Shown here piece by piece: positions 17,408-26,111 of a stretch of 64,000 nt of DNA. The notes under the pieces are model-generated. The model was not told the origin of the DNA, did not search any database, and saw only the letters and a list, made by a program, of their open reading frames with translations. The translations under genes were made by a program, and so were the position numbers. The DNA lies in NCBI RefSeq assembly GCF_000819785.1, contig NZ_CDBK01000044.1, positions 124,001-188,000 on the forward strand, written 5' to 3'. How positions within the stretch are numbered: the first letter of the stretch is position 1; every line of letters starts with the position of its first letter. This stretch comes from Aeromonas caviae. Its GTDB lineage: Bacteria > Pseudomonadota > Gammaproteobacteria > Enterobacterales > Aeromonadaceae.

Positions 17408-19372
17408 TCAGTTGAGAGCCAGCCGGCTGTCCTGCGCCGTCCGGTAGAGCCCCTGCTGATAGGCCAGGCTGCCCCACAGGACCAGCCCCAGGGTGGCATC
17501 CTTCATGGCGCCCGGCTGCGGCGCCGGGGTGAGCGTCTCGGTCGCATCCTCGTAGATGAAGCCTTCCGGCGCCCGCTCGGGCTGCAGGATCACCACATCC
17601 TTGCCGCGCATCAGGGCGAAGTTCTTGTCGTATTGCATGATGGCGCGCCCCGGCCAGTCGGCGGGCATGCGGGTGAGATCCTTGCCCAGCATGGGGTAGT
17701 CGGCACTGATGCCCATGAGGGAGAGCAGGGTCGGGGCCATGTCGATCTGGCTGACGATGCGGGGGTCCTTTCTCGGTGCAATGCCGTCCCCCAGGATGAC
17801 CCCCGGGATGTGGAAGCGGGGGATGGGCACCAGGCTGGCTCCCCCGACCCGGCTGTCGTGATCGGCGATGACCAGGAACAGGGTGTCCTGCCAGTAGTCC
17901 GATGCCCTGGCCTTCTTGAAGAACTCGCCGACGGCGTAGTCCGCGTACTTGGCGGCGTTGTTGCGGGTCTGCTTGGGCTGCTCGTACAGGGCGATGCGGT
18001 TGTCGGGGAATTCGAAGGGATCGTGGTTGCTGGAGCTGAACACCAGGCTGAAGAAGGGTTTGCCCTCCTTGTGCAGCGCCGCGAAGGTCTCGTTGGCCTT
18101 GGCCATCAGATCTTCATCCGAGGCGCCCCAGGATCCCTCGAACACCGGGTTCTTGAAGTCCTTCTGCTCGACGATGGTGGTGAAGCCGTTGCCGAGGAAG
18201 AAGCTGCGCATGTTGTCGAAGTGGCTCTCGCCACCATAGATGAAGCTGGTGTCATAGCCTCGCTGTTTGAGCAGGTCGGCGATGGTGAAGAAGTTGGTCT
18301 GGCTCTTGCCGAGCTTGACCACGGCCTGGGCCGGGGTCGGCGTGAAGCCGGTGAGCACCGCCTCGATGCCGCGTACCGAACGGGTACCGGTGGCGTAGAG
18401 CTGCTCGAACGCCCAACCCTCTTTCGACAAGGCATCGATGTTCGGGGTGAGCGGCAGGCCGCCGAGGGAGCCGACGAACTGGGCCCCCAGGCTCTCTTGC
18501 AGCAGGATCACCAGGTTTTTGGGCTTGCCCTGGTAGCTGGCCGTGTTGAAAGTCTGGCTCGGCAGATCGGCAGAGGTGAAATCGCCGAGAGGGCGGCCGC
18601 TCTCCTCGCGGACTATGTCGAGTACCTGATGGTCAGCCATCTTGCCGTAAAACTGGCTGGCGTCCTCCTCGGCCCCCATCTGCTTGATGGCAAAGAAGAG
18701 GGAGTAGGCGGAGTTGACGGTGAGGGCGTTGACCAGGGGATCGTCGGCAAAGGCCACCATGGCCGGGTTCAGGGCGCGATGGCCGAGACTGGAGCGGGCG
18801 CCGAGGAAGCCGACGGCGAGGATCAGCAGGGCGAAGGCGGGGCGCCAGTACCAGCGGGGGAAGCTTAGGTCACGCACCAGGCGGCCGCTCAGCCACCAGC
18901 CACCGCCGAGTACGGCGCCGCTGAAGATCACGGCCAGCAGCAGCTCGCCCTTGCGGCCAGCCCACAGCATGGAGAGCACCTCCTTCGGATAGATGAGGTA
19001 CTCCACATAGAGGCGGTTGGGGCGCACCCCGTATTCGGTGACGAAGGCGGGAGTGGAGATCTCGAGAAAGAGCATCAGCCAGAGCCCCAGGGTGAGCCAG
19101 ATCCGGATAAGCTGCATCCAGAGCCGCCCCGGCGCGTGGGGCCCGGCCAGCAACTGGGTCAAGACGGCGGGTACGCCCCAGACCCAGCAGAGGGTGGCGA
19201 CGTCGACGCGAATGCCTTGCAGCAGCATCTCCTGCCAGCCAGAGACAGCATCCACCCGTTCCAGTTGCCAGAGCCCCAGGCCAAGGCGGCTGACGGTCAG
19301 GGAGATGAGCGCGATCAATGAAAATACGGCGATGGGCCAAACCGGTCCCAGCCATTGTCTGATGGTGGTCAT
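17408..19372 (-). CDS. LtaS-like membrane sulfatase/phosphoglycerol transferase
   Basis: A 654-residue inner-membrane protein with about five N-terminal transmembrane segments (residues 1-190) and a periplasmic sulfatase domain. The presumed catalytic Thr lies in TGTRSVRGIEAVLTG, the LQESLGAQFVGSLGG stretch provides an early metal ligand, and the late metal site is VIADHDSRVGG. The family transfers phosphoglycerol or phosphoethanolamine to glycans or lipids; the acceptor here is unknown. The start at 19372 (MTTIRQWL), with AGGAA upstream, is preferred to the longer frame that would begin at 19573. Confidence 0.85.
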   Translation of the reverse strand: MTTIRQWLGPVWPIAVFSLIALISLTVSRLGLGLWQLERVDAVSGWQEMLLQGIRVDVATLCWVWGVPAVLTQLLAGPHAPGRLWMQLIRIWLTLGLWLMLFLEISTPAFVTEYGVRPNRLYVEYLIYPKEVLSMLWAGRKGELLLAVIFSGAVLGGGWWLSGRLVRDLSFPRWYWRPAFALLILAVGFLGARSSLGHRALNPAMVAFADDPLVNALTVNSAYSLFFAIKQMGAEEDASQFYGKMADHQVLDIVREESGRPLGDFTSADLPSQTFNTASYQGKPKNLVILLQESLGAQFVGSLGGLPLTPNIDALSKEGWAFEQLYATGTRSVRGIEAVLTGFTPTPAQAVVKLGKSQTNFFTIADLLKQRGYDTSFIYGGESHFDNMRSFFLGNGFTTIVEQKDFKNPVFEGSWGASDEDLMAKANETFAALHKEGKPFFSLVFSSSNHDPFEFPDNRIALYEQPKQTRNNAAKYADYAVGEFFKKARASDYWQDTLFLVIADHDSRVGGASLVPIPRFHIPGVILGDGIAPRKDPRIVSQIDMAPTLLSLMGISADYPMLGKDLTRMPADWPGRAIMQYDKNFALMRGKDVVILQPERAPEGFIYEDATETLTPAPQPGAMKDATLGLVLWGSLAYQQGLYRTAQDSRLALN

Positions 19373-19630
19373 ATTGTTCCTGCAAACCTGTTTGCGCCCA
19401 GTCCCCGGACGCATTGTTGTTATGGTGCAGGAGTATGACAGTGGCGCCTGGCAAAGGTTGCATGGGCATGGGGTATACATGGAAAAGTTGGCACGTTTTA
19501 TGATTTTTTTGTGACGGGATGCAGGGTTCGAAGAGAGCATAAAACGCTGGGAAAACTGTGATCCTGCTGGCACATCGAGACAAGGGTCGTGCCTATAATG
19601 GCGCCGGGTTTCTCAATCGGAGCTGAAGGG

Positions 19631-19909
19631 ATGCCGGTCTTCATCGATGTGGAATATATGCAGGGCTGGTCTTTGTTCGTGGTGCTCTCCGACGGCACCA
19701 CAGGCGTGCTGGATCTCACCCCCTGGCGCGGCCAGCCGCTGTTTGCGGCCATGGAGACCGAGCGTCGCTTCGCCCGTGTCTTCATCGATGATCGCCATCA
19801 ACTGGCGTGGCCCACGGGCTTCACCCTGGCGGCCCACGAGGTCTACCACCTGATCCTGCCCATCGACGAGCGCGCCGCCTTCCCCGATCGCAACATGCAT
19901 CGATTCTGA
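19631..19909 (+). CDS. DUF2442 domain protein
   Basis: A 92-residue protein beginning MPVFIDVEYMQGWSLFVVLSDGT, a typical DUF2442 N-terminus, with GVLDLTPW and RHQLAWPTG also fitting. DUF2442 proteins are small, sometimes toxin-antitoxin-like or stand-alone; their function is unknown. No partner toxin gene is adjacent. The start at 19631 has GAAGGG upstream and is chosen over 19589. Confidence 0.75.
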   Translation: MPVFIDVEYMQGWSLFVVLSDGTTGVLDLTPWRGQPLFAAMETERRFARVFIDDRHQLAWPTGFTLAAHEVYHLILPIDERAAFPDRNMHRF

Positions 19910-20026
19910 CATGCTAACTCGTTGAGTCAGGTAACGTTTTCAGTCACAGACCCGCGTCGGTCAGGTCGATATCATGACCCCAGTGCGGCGCTTTGGGCGC
20001 CCATCCACCACAGCGGGAACATAACA

Positions 20027-21643
20027 ATGAAACAAGGAACGTTGCGTCGTGGCGGCCTCATCGGGGCCGCCCTGTTACTGACGGCTTGCGGCAGCGGGGG
20101 AGGCGGTGGCAGCAGTGACCCCCAGCCCCCGGTGGTCAATCCGCCCCCCGCGTCGGCCAGCCGCGCCTGCTACGGCAATGATCAGCCAGCCTGCAACCTG
20201 CGCACCTACCAGGTGATGGTGGAGTCCTTCGTCGACGGCGACGGCAGCGCCAACTACGGCGTTGGTTACGGCCCCTCCCGGCACAACGGCGATCTGCAGG
20301 GGATCATCGACAGCCTCGACCACATCAAGAGCCTCAACGTCAACGCCATCTGGCTCACGCCGGTGTTTGACTCCTGCGCCGGCCAGGCCGGGGACGACCG
20401 GCTGGATGCCACCGGCTACTTCGCCTGCGACTTCTTCAACGTGGATTCCAACTTCGGCAGCAACGCCCAGCTCAAGCAACTGGTGGACGGGGCGCACCAG
20501 CGCGGGCTCTATGTCTTCCTGGACGGGGTGTTCGGCCACGTCAACAAGGTGGGGGTGAGCAAGCCTTCACCAGAGGGGCGGCTGCCTGCCCTCAAGAGCG
20601 GCGGCGCAGGCTACCCGGGTCAGCTGGTGGATTACGGCCAGCCCGAGAGTCTGGCCTACTTCAAGGAGGTGGCCCGTTACTGGGTCGAGCAGTACGGCAT
20701 CGACGGCTGGCGCCTCGATCAGGCTTATCAGTTGGGGCTGGATGACTGGCGCGCCATTCGCAGCGAGGTGGCGCGGGCCAGCGCGGCGCGCAAGGCCGCC
20801 GGCCAGCAGTGGGGCACCCTCGGCTACATGGTGGGGGAAGTGTGGAAGGGCGCCGACGAGATCCGCGCCCAGGCCTATGGCCCGAGCGACAACCCGGCGC
20901 TCTCTTCGGCGTTCGACTTCCCCCTGCGCTACGGCCTGGTACAGGCGCTGGCGGTGGAAGAGTCCGGCAAAGGCGGGCAGGGGGCCAGCGTGCTCGACGC
21001 CAGCTGGAACAAGGTGGAGAACTACCCGGACCACGCCATGCCCAACCTGATGCTGGGCAACCACGATCTGGTGCGCTTCGGCGATCTGCTGGAGCGGGGC
21101 AACTTCAATGGGGCGGACTACTGGCAACGCCACAAGGCGGCCTTCAGCTTCATGGCCGCCCGCTCAGGTCCCATTACCTTCTACTATGGTGAGGAGTTTG
21201 GCGACGAGGTGCCTGGCTTTGCCAGCCAGGTGGGGGGCGACTGTGCGGCCCAGGGGCTCTGCGATGATCACGTGGCCCGCAGCGATGGCAAGGTCCCCGG
21301 TGTCACCGGCTTCGTGCCGAGCAGCGAGCAGGCCGAGCTCAAGCAGTGGCTGAGCGACCTGCTGGCCTTGCGCGCCGCCCACCCCGCCCTCTATCAGGGG
21401 GAGCGGGTCAAGCTGGTGGCCGAGGGGAGCGTCTATGGCGACATCAAGCAGACGGCGGGCGAGCAAGTAGTCTACCTGCTCAACGTCTCCACTACGCCCC
21501 AGAGCTACGCTGTGCCGGTCGGCAAGCTGCGCAGCGGCAGCGCCCTGGTGGATCTGCAGAGCGGCGAGAGCCTGGCCATCGGTGGCAGCAGCGTGACGGT
21601 GGACTTGCCACCCCTCACTGGCCGCTTCCTGCTGGTGCGCTGA
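20027..21643 (+). CDS. GH13 alpha-amylase lipoprotein
   Basis: A 538-residue enzyme. The signal peptide ends in LLLTAC (lipid-modified Cys21), followed by a Gly/Ser/Pro linker to about residue 45. The (beta/alpha)8 domain carries GWRLDQAY with nucleophile Asp231, GEVW with acid/base Glu271, and GNHDLVRFGD with the third acidic residue Asp347. It probably hydrolyses maltodextrins or starch at the periplasmic or outer-membrane face. ATG 20027 is chosen because it gives the signal peptide. It ends in a shared terminator with the convergent mgtC-like gene. Confidence 0.92.
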   Translation: MKQGTLRRGGLIGAALLLTACGSGGGGGSSDPQPPVVNPPPASASRACYGNDQPACNLRTYQVMVESFVDGDGSANYGVGYGPSRHNGDLQGIIDSLDHIKSLNVNAIWLTPVFDSCAGQAGDDRLDATGYFACDFFNVDSNFGSNAQLKQLVDGAHQRGLYVFLDGVFGHVNKVGVSKPSPEGRLPALKSGGAGYPGQLVDYGQPESLAYFKEVARYWVEQYGIDGWRLDQAYQLGLDDWRAIRSEVARASAARKAAGQQWGTLGYMVGEVWKGADEIRAQAYGPSDNPALSSAFDFPLRYGLVQALAVEESGKGGQGASVLDASWNKVENYPDHAMPNLMLGNHDLVRFGDLLERGNFNGADYWQRHKAAFSFMAARSGPITFYYGEEFGDEVPGFASQVGGDCAAQGLCDDHVARSDGKVPGVTGFVPSSEQAELKQWLSDLLALRAAHPALYQGERVKLVAEGSVYGDIKQTAGEQVVYLLNVSTTPQSYAVPVGKLRSGSALVDLQSGESLAIGGSSVTVDLPPLTGRFLLVR

Positions 21644-21659
21644 GGGAGGCAGACAACAG

Positions 21660-21685
21660 AAAGGGCTCCATGATGGAGCCCTTTT
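21660..21685. terminator. Terminator between the amylase and mgtC-like genes
   Basis: AAGGGCTCCA, loop TGA, TGGAGCCCTT followed by TTT, with an A-run on the left. It probably acts on both convergent genes. Confidence 0.85.
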
Positions 21686-21698
21686 TCATGGTGGCGGC

Positions 21699-22229
21699 TT
21701 ACTTCTCGATGCCGCTGCCCAGATCGTCCCGGCGGGAAGAGACCGAGGGCTCGGCCCCGTGGCGCCAGTGTTCCAGCCTGTTGTGCACCCCGCGGCGCAG
21801 GCTCTTGAAGCTGGCTTCCAGATAGTCCACCCCCACCAGGATGGAGAGGGTGACGACGGTGAGCAGCAGCGCCTGATGCAGCATGTCCATGCCGATGAGG
21901 GCGCCGAGGGCGGCCAGCATCCAGATGGCGGCGGCGGAGGTCACCCCCAGCACCTGACCATCCCGGGTCATCATCACCCCGGCCCCGAGAAAGCCGACCC
22001 CGGTGATGAGCTGACCCAGCACCCGCGCCTGATCGGCGCCCTGAGGGCTGACGGCGGCGCCGATGGCGAGAAAACAGTAGGTGCCGAGCACGATGAGGGA
22101 AGAGGTGCGGATCCCCACCGGCTTGCCGCGAAGCTGCCGCTCCAGCCCCACCAGGGTGCCACACACCAGACAGACCAGGATGTTCTCCCAGCCAAGGGGC
22201 GCGATGTCCCACCACTGCATTGTCATCAT
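21699..22229 (-). CDS. MgtC/SapB family membrane protein
   Basis: A 176-residue inner-membrane protein with four to five transmembrane segments. The family signatures GTLVGLERQLRGKPVGIRT (residues about 24-42) and TGVGFLGAGVMM are present. MgtC-type proteins promote survival at low magnesium and inside host cells, often by damping F-type ATPase; whether this paralogue does so is unknown. The ATG at 22229 follows AGAGGTGG. The short C-terminal tail lacks the ACT-like domain of true MgtC, so SapB type is more likely. Confidence 0.85.
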   Translation of the reverse strand: MMTMQWWDIAPLGWENILVCLVCGTLVGLERQLRGKPVGIRTSSLIVLGTYCFLAIGAAVSPQGADQARVLGQLITGVGFLGAGVMMTRDGQVLGVTSAAAIWMLAALGALIGMDMLHQALLLTVVTLSILVGVDYLEASFKSLRRGVHNRLEHWRHGAEPSVSSRRDDLGSGIEK

Positions 22230-22253
22230 ATCCACCTCTGCTCGCGATGCTTG

Positions 22254-23696
22254 TTATCCTGTCGCGCTCTGCCCCCGGTTCTCCAGCCGCTGGCGGAAGG
22301 CCCGGGCGAGGCGCTCGTAGAGGTCCTTTGCCTCCCTGTCTTCAATATCGCCACGTATCCAGGGGTTGTCGATGATTTCCAGCAACACGCAGCCCTGACC
22401 CTGCTGGCGCAGATCCACCCCGAACAGGCCGTTGCCGAGCTGGTGCACGGCGCGGCGGGCGGTTTGCAGCACCCGCTCCGGCACGTCGCTGAGGGGCAGC
22501 GCCTCGATGCGGCTCATGTCGAGGGGGTGTTTGCGGCGACGGATGCGGTTGCCGGGTTCGGGTCGGTAGCGGCGGCAGGCGAACAGCGGCGAGCCGTCGA
22601 GAAAGCCGATGCGCCAGTCGAACTCGGCAGGGATCCGGCTCTGGACCAGCAGCAGGGCGGAGCGGGCCAGCCCCTCGTCCAGCAGGCGGGCGAGCTGGAT
22701 GTCATCGCTGGCCATGGCGAGGTCGCGCCCCTGGGCGCCGTCGGGGATCTTCACCATCAGTGGCAGACCGAGGCGCTGCACCAGTTCGTCCACATGCTGG
22801 CGGCCGCGGCGGGTCACGACGGTGGTGGGGGGCATGGGCACGCCGCTGCGCACCATCAGCTCGTAGAGATAGAGCTTGTTGCTGCAGGCGAGGATGGCAC
22901 GGGAGCTGTCGATGACCGGCATCTTGAGCTGCTCGGCACGGCGGGCAAATTCGAAGGTGTAGTGGCCGACCGCGGTCTCGGCGCGCAGCCAGAGGGTGTC
23001 GAACTCCGGCAACCGTTCGATGGCCGAGGGAGGCAGGATCTCGGCCTGGATCCCCTGGGCAGCGGCCGCCTTGATGAAACGCTCCAGCGCCAGGGCATCG
23101 CTGCTGGCGCGGCCGTCGTTGGGGTCGACCAGGATGGCGAGCTGGTAGCGTGGTGCCGTCTGCTCCTCGTCCCCCGTGCCCACCAGCGCCTGGGCGTGCT
23201 GCACCATCAGCGCCTTCTCGCTCGGGCTCAGCGCCAGCGGTGACAGGCTCTCCTGCTGGCGCACCGACCAGCCGTGGCGGCCGCGCTTGAGGGTCAGCTC
23301 CTGCAGCGGCAACTGGCTCAGGCCGTAGTAATAGCGGGCGAGCCCCGCCAGCTCGCTCTGTTCGCACTGGCCGAAGATGGCGCGCACCCGGATCCTGTCT
23401 TCGCTTTGCTGGGCCAGCCAGCCCTGCAATTTGCGCCACAGCTTGGCGGGAGGCTGCTGGGGTTGCAGCCGGCTGATGGCCTGCAATCCCGGCAGGCAGT
23501 GGTGGCCGCGGGCCTGGGCCAGCAGGGAGCAGTAATAACCGGCCCCCAGGTGTTCCAGGCTGCGGCAGAGGTTGATGATGCGCGGACGCCCCCCTGTGGT
23601 AGGCAGACCGTGTTGCAGGTAGGTGCGGGCGGTCAGCAGATAGTCGGCATGGCAGGGCCAGTCGCCCAGCTCCTCGACGATGACATAGGTACTCAT
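22254..23696 (-). CDS. RimK-like ATP-grasp ligase with RLAN N-terminal domain
   Basis: A 480-residue protein. Residues 1-180 resemble the RLAN (RimK-like ATP-grasp N-terminal) domain: MSTYVIVEELGDWPCHADY, PRIINLCRSLEHLGAGYYCSLLA and YYGLSQLPLQELTLKRG. Residues about 260-470 are an ATP-grasp fold: DSSRAILACSNKLYLYELM, the ATP-binding PLMVKIPDGAQGRDL, and metal ligands near LLEIIDNPWIRGD. Such enzymes form amide bonds between amino groups and carboxylates. It is divergent from a GNAT gene with 187 bp between, and this family often neighbours GNATs. The substrate is unknown. Confidence 0.85.
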   Translation of the reverse strand: MSTYVIVEELGDWPCHADYLLTARTYLQHGLPTTGGRPRIINLCRSLEHLGAGYYCSLLAQARGHHCLPGLQAISRLQPQQPPAKLWRKLQGWLAQQSEDRIRVRAIFGQCEQSELAGLARYYYGLSQLPLQELTLKRGRHGWSVRQQESLSPLALSPSEKALMVQHAQALVGTGDEEQTAPRYQLAILVDPNDGRASSDALALERFIKAAAAQGIQAEILPPSAIERLPEFDTLWLRAETAVGHYTFEFARRAEQLKMPVIDSSRAILACSNKLYLYELMVRSGVPMPPTTVVTRRGRQHVDELVQRLGLPLMVKIPDGAQGRDLAMASDDIQLARLLDEGLARSALLLVQSRIPAEFDWRIGFLDGSPLFACRRYRPEPGNRIRRRKHPLDMSRIEALPLSDVPERVLQTARRAVHQLGNGLFGVDLRQQGQGCVLLEIIDNPWIRGDIEDREAKDLYERLARAFRQRLENRGQSATG

Positions 23697-23827
23697 ATTT
23701 TCAGGCTCCACAGAAAGGACTGCCAGAAACGGCAGGATCCCCAGTGGGCTTCGATGCACCGACAAGCACGACAATGGCGCGAGGGGAAACAAGAGGTTAC
23801 AGTGCCTAATATTCTGCCTTGGTAACT

Positions 23828-23843
23828 TGTGATACAAGTCGCA
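23828..23843. promoter_or_regulatory. CRP-like site in the RLAN/GNAT divergent region
   Basis: TGTGATACAAGTCGCA fits TGTGA-N6-TCACA with one mismatch, 41 bp before the GNAT start. The overlapping inverted repeat ACTTG-TGATA-CAAGT is another possible reading. Confidence 0.35.
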
Positions 23844-23883
23844 TTTCTGGTGCTGAGGATAAATAACCGAACAAGGACTCCCC

Positions 23884-24357
23884 GTGTTGACCGTGCGCGC
23901 CGCCCGAGCCGATGATTTGGGCGCCATCGTGAAGCTGGAACGCTACTGTTTTCCCCCCGAGGTCGCCTTCGGCCGCAGCCGCTGGCACTATCTGCTCAAT
24001 CAGGCCAAGGGGCACACCCTGCTGCTGCAAGACGAGAAGGCGCAGGTGATGGGCTATTTGAGCGTGCTGGAGCACAAAGGCTGGGATCGTCTCATCATCC
24101 AGACCCTCGCCATCCGCTGGACCGTCCGCCGTCAGGGGTGGGCACGCCGCCTGCTGGAGCAGGTGATCCGGGAAGGGCGCGAGGCCGGCTGGGGGGCGAT
24201 TCGCCTCGAGGTCGCCGACGCCAACCCAGAAGCCAGGACCCTCTATCAGGGGCTGGGGTTTCGCCCCAGGGTACGGCTGCCCGATTATTACGGGCCCGGC
24301 CAGCATGCCCACCGCCTGGTGCTGGCGCTGGGGGATGAGCGGCAGGAGCCATCATGA
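23884..24357 (+). CDS. GNAT family N-acetyltransferase
   Basis: A 157-residue acyltransferase. The acetyl-CoA pyrophosphate-binding loop is WTVRRQGWARRLL (residues about 80-92), followed by ADANPEARTLYQGLGFRPR typical of RimI-like enzymes. The start is GTG 23884 or TTG 23887, both with AAGGA upstream. It is divergent from the RLAN ATP-grasp gene and overlaps the next gene (DUF3624) through ATGA, so the two probably form an operon. An acetyltransferase or aminoacyl-transfer role in the same pathway as the ligase is an inference. Confidence 0.85.
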   Translation: MLTVRAARADDLGAIVKLERYCFPPEVAFGRSRWHYLLNQAKGHTLLLQDEKAQVMGYLSVLEHKGWDRLIIQTLAIRWTVRRQGWARRLLEQVIREGREAGWGAIRLEVADANPEARTLYQGLGFRPRVRLPDYYGPGQHAHRLVLALGDERQEPS

Positions 24358-24590
24358 GTTGCGAGGATTGCCTGGCCACGGCCATCAGGGCCAAGCTCGG
24401 GCGCTGCCCGGTCTGCGCCGCCCAGACCTTTCTCATCGGGGTCGTCGGCTGGCTGGTCTGGTGGTGGTGCGGCGCCGATACCTCGGTCAACGCCCTGACC
24501 GGCCTGCTGTTTGCGCTGGGGGGCTCGGGTCTCTTCCTGCTGCATCTGGCGGTGTTCGCATGGCGAAAGCTGGGCAAGCGCGACATATAA
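24354..24590 (+). CDS. DUF3624 small membrane protein
   Basis: A 78-residue protein starting MSCEDCLATAIRAKLGRCPVC: two CxxC pairs that could bind zinc or iron. Two hydrophobic segments follow (about 26-42 and 46-68, with LVWWWCG between). This matches DUF3624 of Vibrio and relatives as I remember it. Its start overlaps the GNAT stop, which implies coupling. No function is known. Confidence 0.75.
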   Translation: MSCEDCLATAIRAKLGRCPVCAAQTFLIGVVGWLVWWWCGADTSVNALTGLLFALGGSGLFLLHLAVFAWRKLGKRDI

Positions 24591-24632
24591 CGTGCTGATT
24601 TTTCAAGAAGACAAATAACAATGGAGGTTCAC

Positions 24633-25379
24633 ATGATTGCAATGGTAACGGGCGCCTCGTCCGGCTTTGGTGAGGCCATCAGCCGCCTGCTGGTGAGCGC
24701 TGGCCACCGGGTGATCGGCACCGGGCGCCGCGCCGAACGGCTGGCCGCCCTGTCCGAGGTGCTGGGCGAGCAGTTCCTGCCTCTGGTGTTCGACGTCCAG
24801 GACAAGGCTGCCACCCGCGCCGCCATCGAGGGGCTGCCGACCGAATGGCAACAGGTGGACCTGTTGGTCAACAACGCTGGCCTGGCACTGGGGCTGGAGC
24901 CTGCCCACAAGGCGGATCTGGAAGACTGGGAGCAGATGATCGCCACCAACATCAGCGGCCTGACCCTGATCACCCGGTTGCTGCTGCCGGGCATGGTTGC
25001 GCGCAACTGCGGCCACGTCATCAATATCGGCTCCATCGCAGGGACCTATCCCTATCCGGGCGGCAACGTCTACGGCGCGACCAAGGCGTTCGTGAAGCAG
25101 TTCAGCCTCAACCTGCGTGCCGATCTGGCGGGCACGGCGGTGCGTGTCACCAACGTGGAGCCCGGCCTGTGTGGCGGCACCGAGTTCTCCAACGTGCGCT
25201 TCCACGGTGACGACGCCAAGGCGGCCACCGTCTATCAGGGGGTGCAGGCCATCCTGCCGGAAGACATCGCCAATACCGTACTCTGGATCAGCGAGCAGCC
25301 CGCCCACGTCAACATCAACAGCATCGAGATCATGCCGGTGGCCCAGACCTTCGGTCCGCTCCACATCAGCCGTCGCTGA
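24633..25379 (+). CDS. ydfG: NADP-dependent 3-hydroxy acid dehydrogenase YdfG
   Basis: A 248-residue short-chain dehydrogenase that oxidises L-allo-threonine, serine and 3-hydroxy acids, and in E. coli helps remove malonic semialdehyde. The cofactor motif is TGASSGFGEAI (residues 7-17), NNAG follows at about 82, and the catalytic Ser/YxxxK is in NIGS and YGATK. NVEPGLCGGTEFSNVRF is diagnostic for YdfG. The ATG at 24633 follows GGAGG at good spacing, preferred to 24621. A strong terminator follows. Confidence 0.93.
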   Translation: MIAMVTGASSGFGEAISRLLVSAGHRVIGTGRRAERLAALSEVLGEQFLPLVFDVQDKAATRAAIEGLPTEWQQVDLLVNNAGLALGLEPAHKADLEDWEQMIATNISGLTLITRLLLPGMVARNCGHVINIGSIAGTYPYPGGNVYGATKAFVKQFSLNLRADLAGTAVRVTNVEPGLCGGTEFSNVRFHGDDAKAATVYQGVQAILPEDIANTVLWISEQPAHVNINSIEIMPVAQTFGPLHISRR

Positions 25380-25409
25380 TGTCATGACGAGCCGACTCCT
25401 GTCCACAAG

Positions 25410-25432
25410 AGGCGCCTTCGGGCGCCTTTTTT
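25410..25432 (+). terminator. Terminator after ydfG
   Basis: AGGCGCC, loop TTCG, GGCGCCT then TTTTT, 30 bp after the stop. Confidence 0.9.
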
Positions 25433-25604
25433 AATGGATCTGGTCGCACTCGTCATGGAGTGCAGAAGGAGGCGTGCTGCGACCCCGTGCTGAACCGTCG
25501 AAAGAGGGGGGGTACTCAAGTTGGCCTGCATTTTGCTGTCTCCGGCTCATGGCGGGGAAACCATCCCCGGAGCCGGCGAGGCCGGCAGTGAGCGTGGAGC
25601 CTTC

Positions 25605-26030
25605 ATGGATATCAAACCCTATGGTCATCAACTCGCCCAGAGCGCGTCCCAGAACCGTGCCCTGGCGACCCTCAGCGACAGCGACGACAAGCAGAGCGGC
25701 TGGTCTCAGCAGGTCAGCCTCTCCAGTCAGGTGCTGACCGGCAAGGCGCAGCAGGCGCTGACCTACGAGCATCTGGCCAGGAACGGCAAGAACACAGTCC
25801 TGACCGGTGGTGTCAAGGATGCGCGGGTGCAGCAGATGGTGGACAAGGCCCTGGGCTTTGATCGCAAAAAATTTGACGATCTCGAGCGTCAGCTCAAGGG
25901 GATAGCGGATGACAAGACGCTCTCTGCCGAGGAGCGCGAAACGCAGAGCAAGGACCTGGCCGCGCAGCGCGATGCCATGCTCAAGGAGGCCATGGATCGC
26001 CTCACCGGCAAATCCGCCTCCCAGGCATGA
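25605..26030 (+). CDS. Hypothetical protein, unrecognised
   Basis: A 141-residue soluble, polar protein without signal peptide or membrane segment. The N-terminus MDIKPYGHQLAQSASQNRAL and the middle stretch GKAQQALTYEHL are unfamiliar. The last 60 residues (about 78-138) are strongly charged and look helical or coiled-coil (KKFDDLERQLKGIADD, EERETQSKDLAAQRDAM). GTGGAG precedes the ATG at 25605; a longer frame from 25521 is possible but less likely. I do not recognise the family. It is flanked by terminators on both sides, so it is probably monocistronic. Confidence 0.65.
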   Translation: MDIKPYGHQLAQSASQNRALATLSDSDDKQSGWSQQVSLSSQVLTGKAQQALTYEHLARNGKNTVLTGGVKDARVQQMVDKALGFDRKKFDDLERQLKGIADDKTLSAEERETQSKDLAAQRDAMLKEAMDRLTGKSASQA

Positions 26031-26062
26031 TGTGATTCAAACGGCAATCTTTGGGCGTTAAA

Positions 26063-26084
26063 GGCAAGGGGTTGCCCCCTTGCC
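26063..26084 (-). terminator. Hairpin between convergent genes
   Basis: GGCAAGGGG, loop TTGC, CCCCTTGCC. On the minus strand it is followed by TTTAACG, so it probably ends the gene at 26112-26696. Confidence 0.65.
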
Positions 26085-26111
26085 ACGGGGCTGGCAGGCC
26101 GTGGTCAGGGT

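Noticed and set aside
19631-19909. DUF2442 gene as half of a toxin-antitoxin pair
   Set aside because: No adjacent DUF4160-type partner gene is present.
23884-24357. Reading the GNAT as RimI, the S18 acetyltransferase
   Set aside because: The usual rimI neighbours (rsmC, holD) are absent and the gene is coupled to DUF3624 instead; the general GNAT call is safer.
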